In this document: piece by piece, positions 36,120 through 43,154 of the stretch
Layout: the number at the start of each line of letters is the position of its first letter
Position numbering within the stretch: position 1 is the first letter of the stretch
Assembly (NCBI GenBank): GCA_025655575.1
Contig: JAHXIP010000004.1
Location: 62,001-126,000, forward strand
From: Candidatus Thiodiazotropha sp. (ex Monitilora ramsayi)
GTDB taxonomy: Bacteria; Pseudomonadota; Gammaproteobacteria; Chromatiales; Chromatiaceae
Reading direction: 5' to 3'
Length of the DNA stretch: 64,000 nucleotides
Position numbers and translations under genes: made by a program
The notes under the pieces: model-generated
The model's input: only the letters and a program-made list of their open reading frames with translations
What the model was told of the DNA's origin: nothing
The model's database searches: none

Positions 36120-36473
36120 ATGGTCAGCCCCGTCAATGGTGACAAATCCATCACCTCAACAACAGCGCGTTCGGGTGAGTCGAACAGCAGTGCCAAACCT
36201 CAACAGGGCGGTGTACAGACCGAGACCTTGGATCAAAAAGCGACTGAACCTGTCAGTGCTACGCTGGAGGTTGATAAAGCCCGTCAGCTCTATGAGATGG
36301 AGAGCCAGAAAAACCTTGCTGCGGGACCCGCCATAGAGACACCCGAAGAGGCCCGCTCCGTGCTGGGTCAGATTCTCGATCAGTTCAGTCAGACACCGGC
36401 ACTGGCCATGAAAACACAGGCACCGGAGACGACTGCCACGCTCGCCAGCCTGCTGAATGCAGCACCCGCCTGA
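36120..36473 (+). CDS. small hypothetical protein
   Basis: 117 aa from ATG 36120, selected because AGGAG (36107-36111) lies 8 nt upstream; an in-frame GTG at 36102 overlaps that site. The Ser/Thr/Gln-rich N-terminal half is disordered. The C-terminal half is helical (ARQLYEMES, ETPEEARSVLGQILDQFSQ). No signal peptide or membrane segment. No family recognised. Confidence 0.6.
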   Translation: MVSPVNGDKSITSTTARSGESNSSAKPQQGGVQTETLDQKATEPVSATLEVDKARQLYEMESQKNLAAGPAIETPEEARSVLGQILDQFSQTPALAMKTQAPETTATLASLLNAAPA

Positions 36474-36535
36474 TCTTTGACAACAAACGCTGAGTCTTAT
36501 TTGCCGGCCGTATCCACGCAATCTCGGATTGATCA

Positions 36536-36576
36536 GCTCGTAGGTTGGACCATCTTCTTAGGCCCAACCTACGAGC
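36536..36576. repeat. 13-bp perfect inverted repeat (GTAGGTTGG type)
   Basis: GCTCGTAGGTTGG (36536-36548), 15-nt loop, CCAACCTACGAGC (36564-36576). The word resembles dispersed GTAGGTTGGG elements found in many proteobacterial genomes. The stop codon of the RCK gene lies inside the right arm. Probably acts as a terminator or mRNA-end stem for both flanking genes. Confidence 0.65.
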
Positions 36577-37282
36577 CGGACTCCAGCTTATCTTCCTCCA
36601 CATCGGCTCTCAGACGGGATATTTCATCCTTGGGCCCGATCACTACGAGCATGTCACCACCATCCAGGCGGTGATTCATTCCTCTGTTACTGAAAATCAG
36701 CTCTTGACTCAGCTCCAGGTCCACTACACCCATGACGATGAGGTTGTAACGTTTCGACAACTGCAGGTCATCCATCGGAGCTCCAGACAGGGAAGATGAC
36801 CGGGGAATCTCGATCTCAGCAATATCGATATGCTTTCCAAAAACGGTGTTTTCCAGCATCTCCACAAGATAGGGACGGGCAATCAACTCATGCACCCGGT
36901 GACCGCTGATCTCATAGGGATCGATAACCTTGGTTGCACCTGCGGTAAGCAGTTTGTTACCCGACGAAACCGATTCGCAGACGCAAATTATCTTCAGGTC
37001 AGGATCGAGTGCACGTGCAGAAAGGGTAACGAACAGGTTCTGCGGTTCCTCAGAGAAGAGGCAGAAGATAGTCTTCACCCATTTTCCGATGCCAATGCTG
37101 CGTAGTTTGTCATCATCCGTGTAATCAACCACACCTGCCTGCAGCCCCTTGGCCAGCATGGCGCCAACCTCATCCGGGTCGCTACTATAGAGATAGGCAT
37201 CGATTCCACGCTCTGCCAACTGAGTCGCCACTTCATGTCCCATGGCGCTGCAGCCAAATATCAATGTCTCACGCCGGGCCAT
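36569..37282 (-). CDS. stand-alone RCK (TrkA_N/TrkA_C) potassium-regulatory protein
   Basis: 237 aa. An N-terminal Rossmann TrkA_N domain (about 1-120, starting TLIFGCSAMGHEVATQLAERG) is followed by a TrkA_C domain (about 145-225, ending DMLVVIGPKDEI). It overlaps the channel gene by one base (TGATG), so translation is coupled and the product should join the channel's gating ring. The glycine motif is G-C-S-A-M-G, looser than the standard GxGxxG. The stop codon is embedded in an inverted repeat. Confidence 0.82.
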   Translation of the reverse strand: MARRETLIFGCSAMGHEVATQLAERGIDAYLYSSDPDEVGAMLAKGLQAGVVDYTDDDKLRSIGIGKWVKTIFCLFSEEPQNLFVTLSARALDPDLKIICVCESVSSGNKLLTAGATKVIDPYEISGHRVHELIARPYLVEMLENTVFGKHIDIAEIEIPRSSSLSGAPMDDLQLSKRYNLIVMGVVDLELSQELIFSNRGMNHRLDGGDMLVVIGPKDEISRLRADVEEDKLESGS

Positions 37283-38874
37283 CAGAGCGTCCCTCCTTCC
37301 AGGCAGTCGCGAAAATGGACGACGCTGTATTCGTGCCCGAAGAGGACCAGTAGATCCTCCGCCCGGAAGACAAAAGCTTCACCCGGATTGAAATAAAAGC
37401 TGCGATCCTGCAAGTTGTAACAAGTCGCACCCTCGACATCCTCACAAGATTCCTGGCGAATCACACCGAATGGGATAAGCCTGCGCTGGCAGAAATCCAC
37501 CTCCCCCATGCGACGTCCGTCCATGACTGACCCCCGCTTGATTCTCACTGCCTCCATACCTTCATTGGCTTGACCGGTCAGCAGGCCATAGACGGCTTCA
37601 AAGGCGACTGGCTGGCCGGCATACTCTGCAGCGATCAGACCAACCACTTCATTGGGTGCCACGCAGTGGCTGGCGCCCGCCCGATAAAGTTTGGTGACAT
37701 TTTCACGCTGGTTTGCACGGGAGATGATCTCCACCTCGGGATTAAACTGGCGTGCGGTCAGTGTGATATAGACATTCACCACATCATCACCGGTCAGGCA
37801 AAGTAATCGTCGGATTCGAGTCTCAATCCCCAGACTGGAGAGCAGTTCGTTGTCCTCCCCATCGCCGGTCACTGCCAGATATCCGCGTTGCTTGGCCAAC
37901 CGGATGTTTGACTCCAGCGGATCGACCACGACGAATGTCCGCTTGTCTCTTGCCAATCGCTCGGCCACGACCTGCCCGACTCGACCGAAGCCACAGACCA
38001 GGGTATCCACATGCTTGCGCTCCACTTCGGAAAAGATCCGATGGGCGCGTATCTCTTCGATCTTCTCGCCGAATGCGGAGACGATGATAGAGGTAAAAAA
38101 TGAGATGACGCCCAAACCTGCGATGATCAGGGCCAGTGCCACCAGGCGACCTTCGGTAGTCTGTGGTGTGATATCTCCATAGCCCACGGTGGACATGGTC
38201 ACCAGGGCCCAGTAGATACTGTCGAAGAAATTAGTGATTTGGTGTCCACGCTGTTCGGCCTCGAAGAAAAAGATGGCCGTGGCCGCCGTGAATGTAATGA
38301 AGGCCATGAAGATGAACAGGGTCACCAGCTCTATCCGTTTTTCGGAGAGCACTTTGACGAACTCGCTGATGCTACGGGTGTAACGGAACAGCTTGAAGAT
38401 ACGGAACAACAGGAAAATACGCAGGAATCTGAGCGGCCGGTAGCTGGGCATGATGGCAAGCAGATCGATGATCGCCAGTGGCTGTATCATATAGCGAAGC
38501 TTTTCTTTCACTGCCTGCCAGAGTGCCGAACCCAGCCGGAAGGGTTCATTGACGAACTCCGCCTTTTCATATCGCTCGATGATGACTTTGTGACTGTCGT
38601 TGAAGACCCAGAACCGCATCAGATATTCGATAATGAAGATCGTCACGGCCACACGTTCAAAAACATCACCGAACAGCCCCAGATCATGCTTCACCTCATA
38701 GATCAGCACCCATACGCTGGAAAGCACGAGTGCAATCATAAAGATATCGAAATAGGGGCGGATAGGCGCTTTGGGATTTTCCAACAGATCACTGACAGCA
38801 CGCTTCCAACCGCTATAACGCTCGGAGGCCGCCATGAAGTAACACTGCTTGATAACGGTATGGGAGAAAGACAT
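37282..38874 (-). CDS. six-span potassium channel with C-terminal RCK domain
   Basis: 530 aa. A voltage-gated-like ion-channel domain (about 40-265) carries an S4-like segment, RPLRFLRIFLLFRIFKLFRYTRS. The K+ selectivity filter is TMSTVGYGDI. A TrkA_N/TrkA_C regulatory module follows (about 285-525). It conducts K+ across the inner membrane. Unlike most bacterial Kch/MthK types, the next gene adds a second, separate RCK subunit. A later ATG (38835) is possible, as no good ribosome site marks either start. Confidence 0.87.
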   Translation of the reverse strand: MSFSHTVIKQCYFMAASERYSGWKRAVSDLLENPKAPIRPYFDIFMIALVLSSVWVLIYEVKHDLGLFGDVFERVAVTIFIIEYLMRFWVFNDSHKVIIERYEKAEFVNEPFRLGSALWQAVKEKLRYMIQPLAIIDLLAIMPSYRPLRFLRIFLLFRIFKLFRYTRSISEFVKVLSEKRIELVTLFIFMAFITFTAATAIFFFEAEQRGHQITNFFDSIYWALVTMSTVGYGDITPQTTEGRLVALALIIAGLGVISFFTSIIVSAFGEKIEEIRAHRIFSEVERKHVDTLVCGFGRVGQVVAERLARDKRTFVVVDPLESNIRLAKQRGYLAVTGDGEDNELLSSLGIETRIRRLLCLTGDDVVNVYITLTARQFNPEVEIISRANQRENVTKLYRAGASHCVAPNEVVGLIAAEYAGQPVAFEAVYGLLTGQANEGMEAVRIKRGSVMDGRRMGEVDFCQRRLIPFGVIRQESCEDVEGATCYNLQDRSFYFNPGEAFVFRAEDLLVLFGHEYSVVHFRDCLEGGTL

Positions 38875-38959
38875 ATCTATAAACCGAACCAGAAATCGCG
38901 TCTCACAGAAGACTATGTCAGTTTATCGGCAGATTTGGCAAAGACTGCAATTCTCAGAT

Positions 38960-39352
38960 CTAGGGCGGCGCAGCAACCCTGACTGCGTTCAATTCGATCC
39001 GTTCTGTCTCCGCCACGCTCACTTCTCGACCATCCAGGGTCACAAAGCTTCGCTCATCCACATCCATGCGGCGGGCCTGGTAGTAAGTACTTTTACCTGT
39101 CTGGCTATCGATCACCTGCACAGCTACCACTCGATATCTATCCTGCCATTCCATATAGAGGAACAGGCCACTGCCAATAATCATCAGAATAATGAAGATA
39201 TACCCACCCCATTTCCATAAACTGTTTGTCTTGGCCTCCGCATGCGCCACTCGCGGTTGAGCGGCAACCGCTGTCATGCGTCGCTGACGATTGCTGATCA
39301 CCAGCCAGGCGATGATGATGACGAACAGTGTGAGTAGAATCTTGCCTATCAT
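38960..39352 (-). CDS. small two-span membrane protein, unknown
   Basis: About 130 aa from ATG 39352, preferred because the protein then starts with its first membrane segment (IGKILLTLFVIIIAWLVI); ATG 39397 would add 15 residues. A second span lies near residues 52-70 (GGYIFIILMIIGSGLFLYM). The C-terminal soluble part contains VVAVQVIDSQTGKSTYYQARRMDVDERSFVTLDGREV. No family recognised. Confidence 0.65.
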   Translation of the reverse strand: MIGKILLTLFVIIIAWLVISNRQRRMTAVAAQPRVAHAEAKTNSLWKWGGYIFIILMIIGSGLFLYMEWQDRYRVVAVQVIDSQTGKSTYYQARRMDVDERSFVTLDGREVSVAETERIELNAVRVAAPP

Positions 39353-39471
39353 GGCTGGGCACCCTATCACGTGAAACCATCGTCGCCAATCATGCACTTA
39401 AAAAGACAAATACCCAGTAACATGACAAACTCAGGTTGCCTCTATAGCAATTGTCGATTTACTATCACTGC

Positions 39472-40113
39472 ATGTCAGTTAGAAGAACCCTACTAGCCGC
39501 CCTTTCCTGCCTTTGGTTGATGCTGGGCTGTAGCCAACAGGACCAGCCAACAATCAATATTCACCGTGCCGTCCAGGTTGGCGATATCGACCAGCTTGAA
39601 CGAAACATCTATTGGGATGCGGATATCAACGAGGTTGGACCCAACGGGCTTACACCTTTGCATGTGGCGGCGCAGAAAGGCAGCCTGGTAATGAGCCAAA
39701 TCCTGATAAAACATGGGGCTGACCAACAGGCGCTCGATCCCCAGGGACACACACCGGTGGTTAAATCTCTGGTTTCCCGCAATACATTGTTAGCGGACTA
39801 TCTGGTCAAGAATGGTGCCGGACTTGACGCCAACAGTGTACTGCACGAGACTGCCCGTCTCGGCAGTGCTGACCGGGATGTGATCGATTTCCTGGTCAAA
39901 CAGGGTGCCTCCATCGACCATCTTGATGAAGCAGGCAATACACCACTGCACAATGCCATACTGCACGATCAGAGGGTGGTGGTTAAATATCTGGTCATTC
40001 GCGGCGCCAACCTCAATATTCGTAATGGAATGGATCAGACGCCTCTGGCCCTGGCCATTACGGAGAAGAGAGATGATATCGTACGCATGCTGAAGCAGTT
40101 TGGCGCCCCTTAA
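39472..40113 (+). CDS. ankyrin-repeat lipoprotein
   Basis: 213 aa from ATG 39472, which places the signal peptide (MSVRRTLLAALSCLWLMLGC) correctly, with lipobox LMLGC. The mature protein has about five ankyrin repeats (GLTPLHVAAQKGS, GHTPVVKSLVSRN, ..., GNTPLHNAILHDQ, DQTPLALAITEKR). A periplasmic protein-protein interaction lipoprotein; partner unknown. The small downstream gene starts 50 bp later on the same strand. Confidence 0.85.
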   Translation: MSVRRTLLAALSCLWLMLGCSQQDQPTINIHRAVQVGDIDQLERNIYWDADINEVGPNGLTPLHVAAQKGSLVMSQILIKHGADQQALDPQGHTPVVKSLVSRNTLLADYLVKNGAGLDANSVLHETARLGSADRDVIDFLVKQGASIDHLDEAGNTPLHNAILHDQRVVVKYLVIRGANLNIRNGMDQTPLALAITEKRDDIVRMLKQFGAP

Positions 40114-40163
40114 CAACCACAGCCGACACTCCTGTCATAACCCTAGAACACCACGGATTTTCC

Positions 40164-40448
40164 ATGTCATCAACACCTGAAGAACTGAGCATTAACTACA
40201 CTGAGGACGGCGTCGATGTCGTCAAGGAACTGGATAAGGTCATCCTCTCGAAAGGGGCATGGACCACAATCATCTTTCGTTATCAGGACTGGAACCGGAG
40301 CAAAGAAGCCTACGGTCCGGACAAATATTCCATTCGCCGCTATCAGAAACGCAATGGCGAATATATGCCGAAGAGTAAATTCAATATTTCAAGCCGGGAT
40401 CAGGCCAAGGCCATCATCGAAGCCCTGCAGGGCTGGACCGAAGAGTAG
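40164..40448 (+). CDS. conserved small hypothetical protein
   Basis: 94 aa, basic and aromatic, no signal peptide. The core SKGAWTTIIFRYQDWN...KYSIRRYQKRNGEYMPKSKFNISSRDQAKAII looks like a widely conserved short family. Its strand-rich core and basic surface recall PC4-like nucleic-acid-binding folds. That is a guess from pattern. It follows the ankyrin lipoprotein and converges on sbcB. Confidence 0.65.
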   Translation: MSSTPEELSINYTEDGVDVVKELDKVILSKGAWTTIIFRYQDWNRSKEAYGPDKYSIRRYQKRNGEYMPKSKFNISSRDQAKAIIEALQGWTEE

Positions 40449-40489
40449 TCACACTTCCCACCACATTAGAATTTTCACACAATTCAGGA

Positions 40490-41926
40490 TCAAACAGAGG
40501 CCACCTGCTCGGCCCAGGCCAGCAGGTGGGGAATTAACGCCTTCTTGCGGTCAGGCAGTTGCGGATCGGCCTCCAGCCGATCCAGCGTCATCAGATACTC
40601 ATCCAGGGTGATGCTACCGCCACCGTCCGGTTCCAACAGCCGGGCGTACCGGTACTCTTCCCAGCGCTCTTTTTCATCTGCCGTCAGTGACGCCGGCCAG
40701 TTTCTTGCGCGATAGCGGAACAGCATTTCGGGCAATCGCCCATCATCAAACACCAAGGGGAAATTCTGTAACTCGGCCGGGGCGCTGCTGAGAATCTGGT
40801 CCATACGCTGACGATCATCTCTGGAGAAAAAACCACCGCTGTAGAGCGCCTGATCAGGATCGGTCACCGGGTCGAAACGGGTCATCCGGTGGACGGTGTC
40901 GATCTTCTCCGACAACCCGCTGTGGGCCAATAATTTCTGCCGATGACACTCCCCTGCTGCCACATCCACCCCCCACCGCTCGGCGGCTTCCACAGTCAGC
41001 GTACTCATCGGCACCACGACCGGACACTTGTTGATATGCACCGTCTTGAGCGGAATGCGACTCACCCCCTCCGGCAGATCGGCTGTAGCGGTAAACAGCC
41101 TTTGATGGATCTCCTCCGGTGTCAGATCCAGCAGGGGTGCAGGATCTTCACGTAGATCGTAGACAATGACGCCATTGGGATTTTCCGGATGCTTCACCAA
41201 TGGGATTACCATGGCGATACAGCCCCGCTCGGCCGGATACATGGAGGAGACATGCAGCACCGGCTGGCGCTGCTGTAGATTAAGCCGCTCCGCCACCACC
41301 CGCTTGTTCCGACTCTCAAATATGTAGTTAAAGAGTTTCGGCTGGCGTTGTTTGATCAATCGCGCCAAACCAATCGTGGCATGCACATCGGAAAGGGCAT
41401 CATGCGCAGACTCGTGCACGATACCGTTTGCCGCACTCAAAACTTCCAGGCGAAAACTGGCCACGCCGGCATCATTCACGGGCCACTCGATACCCTCAGG
41501 TCTGAGCGCATGCGTCAGTCGGGCCATATCAATGATATCCCAACGGGAACAGCCGTTCTGCCACTCTCTGGCATAGGGGTCGTAAAAGTTTCGATAGAGG
41601 GTATTACGCGTGACTTCATCATCGAAACGAAGGGTGTTGTAACCAACCCCACAGGTCTCAGGCCTAGAGAGTTCCTGATGAATGCGCTTGATGAACTCCG
41701 CCTCATTCACCCCCTCATCCCAGGCTTTTTGCGGCGTAATGCCGGTCACCATGCAGGCTTCCGGCTGCGGCAGCATGTCATCAGTGGGCTTGCAATAGAC
41801 AACCAACGGTTCACCCACCGGATTCAGTTCCGCATCAGTGCGTAACCCAGCGAATTGCGAGGCTCTGTCCCGGCGCGGATCAGCACCCCAGGTTTCATAG
41901 TCGTGCCAATAGAAGGTGAACGTCAT
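40490..41926 (-). CDS. sbcB: exodeoxyribonuclease I
   Basis: 478 aa, normal ExoI length. Degrades single-stranded DNA 3' to 5' in recombination and mismatch repair. The DEDD exonuclease domain starts at once (FYWHDYETWGADPRRDRASQFAGLRTD) with ExoII/ExoIII motifs GYNTLRFDDEV and ESAHDALSDVHATIGLA. It is followed by the SH3-like and helical ExoI C-terminal domains. Monocistronic or co-transcribed with the deacetylase gene 49 bp upstream. Confidence 0.93.
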   Translation of the reverse strand: MTFTFYWHDYETWGADPRRDRASQFAGLRTDAELNPVGEPLVVYCKPTDDMLPQPEACMVTGITPQKAWDEGVNEAEFIKRIHQELSRPETCGVGYNTLRFDDEVTRNTLYRNFYDPYAREWQNGCSRWDIIDMARLTHALRPEGIEWPVNDAGVASFRLEVLSAANGIVHESAHDALSDVHATIGLARLIKQRQPKLFNYIFESRNKRVVAERLNLQQRQPVLHVSSMYPAERGCIAMVIPLVKHPENPNGVIVYDLREDPAPLLDLTPEEIHQRLFTATADLPEGVSRIPLKTVHINKCPVVVPMSTLTVEAAERWGVDVAAGECHRQKLLAHSGLSEKIDTVHRMTRFDPVTDPDQALYSGGFFSRDDRQRMDQILSSAPAELQNFPLVFDDGRLPEMLFRYRARNWPASLTADEKERWEEYRYARLLEPDGGGSITLDEYLMTLDRLEADPQLPDRKKALIPHLLAWAEQVASV

Positions 41927-41975
41927 CGTCCTGTTTTCCTATTGGATAAAGATTTTTCCACTGCCGCAGATAGCA

Positions 41976-42902
41976 TCAATGCAAATCCATCAGTACCCGT
42001 ATATGAGCCTCGACACTGCGTGCCAGCGCATGGGGCTCATACCCCCCTTCAAGCACGGAAACAATCCTGCCTTCGGCGTAACGTTTGGCAATCTCCTGTA
42101 TCTGCTCCGTCACCCAGCGGTAGTCCGCTTCGGTCAGGCTCACCCCTGACATATCATCCTCAATATGGGCATCGAAGCCGGCGGAGACAAAAATCATCTG
42201 GGGCTTAAAGTGATTCAAGGCCGGTAGCCAGTGTGAGGCCACCGCCTCTCTGAAATCCGGACCTTTGGCTGTCGCTTCAAGTGGCGCACAGATGATGTGG
42301 TCAGGACTCTCTTCAATCGCCGTATAGGGATAGAAAGGGTGCTGGAAGGTCGAACAGACAATGACTCGCCTGTCATCGCGAAAGATATCTTCACTGCCAT
42401 TACCATGGTGCACATCGAAATCGAGAATCGCTACCCGTTCCAAGCCATAGGCTTCCATCGCGTGCGCAGCACCGACCGCCGCATTGCCGTAGATGCAAAA
42501 ACCCATGGTGCGCATGCGTTCGGCATGGTGGCCAGGCGGACGCACAGCACAGAAAGCGTTGAGCAGATCTTCCTGCATGATCAGATCTACTGCCTTAATC
42601 ACCGCGCCTGCTGCTCGCTTGGCCGCCTGCAGACTTTCAGGACTGACAACCGTGTCAGGATCGAGATGGGCATGACCCGTTTGCGGCATCAGCTTCTCCA
42701 CCTGATCAAGATAGGCGGGATCGTGACAGCGTATTAATTGCTCGCGCGTCACCTCCGGTGCATCGTAATGGCGCAGAAAATCGTAGACCTGTGCGGCCAT
42801 GAGACGGTCATCGATAGCCTGCAGGCGGGAGGCGTTTTCAGGATGTCCAACCCCGGTATCGTGCTGCAGGCAGTCAGGGTGGCTGATATAGGCGGTTCTC
42901 AA
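41976..42902 (-). CDS. histone-deacetylase-family amidohydrolase
   Basis: 308 aa, full class II-like HDAC fold. Zn and catalytic residues are visible in RPPGHHAERMRTMGFCIYGN and ILDFDVHHGNGSEDIF, and FVSAGFDAHIEDDMSG carries the second Zn aspartate. Bacterial members remove acetyl groups from proteins, polyamines or acetoin-related substrates. Divergent from a Pat-type lysine acetyltransferase gene, which favours protein deacetylation (inference from context). Confidence 0.88.
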   Translation of the reverse strand: MRTAYISHPDCLQHDTGVGHPENASRLQAIDDRLMAAQVYDFLRHYDAPEVTREQLIRCHDPAYLDQVEKLMPQTGHAHLDPDTVVSPESLQAAKRAAGAVIKAVDLIMQEDLLNAFCAVRPPGHHAERMRTMGFCIYGNAAVGAAHAMEAYGLERVAILDFDVHHGNGSEDIFRDDRRVIVCSTFQHPFYPYTAIEESPDHIICAPLEATAKGPDFREAVASHWLPALNHFKPQMIFVSAGFDAHIEDDMSGVSLTEADYRWVTEQIQEIAKRYAEGRIVSVLEGGYEPHALARSVEAHIRVLMDLH

Positions 42903-43005
42903 CAGTGGATCCTCATTTTTCGCTGTATTTTATTGATCCTTCAAATACTCATTATTAATCTTTAAAAACCGACACTTAGGTAAAGAAATTGTCACAAGAT
43001 AAGCG

Positions 43006-43032
43006 TAAACTTTTAACAAGTTATGCCGATAA
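43006..43032 (+). promoter_or_regulatory. near-consensus sigma-28 (FliA) promoter upstream of the acetyltransferase gene
   Basis: TAAACTTT (43006-43013), exactly 11 nt, GCCGATAA (43025-43032). Fifteen of sixteen positions match the FliA consensus TAAAGTTT-N11-GCCGATAA, the best match noticed in the window. Predicted start about 43040. Confidence 0.78.
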
Positions 43033-43071
43033 CCTGAGTAATTCAAGACACTGAGTTTTTTACGGCGTTGT

Positions 43072-43105
43072 AAGACACCCAAACTCTCCTTTGCCGGGTG
43101 TCTTT
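43072..43105 (+). terminator. hairpin in the acetyltransferase leader, possible attenuator
   Basis: AAGACACCC (43072-43080), 15-nt loop, GGGTGTCTT (43096-43104), then one T and GG. A perfect 9-bp stem just after the sigma-28 start. It could end a short transcript or attenuate read-through into the gene at 43155. Confidence 0.5.
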
Positions 43106-43154
43106 GGACATCATACCCCAATATCATCTTCTGAAGTTCAACAGGCGTGAGATC

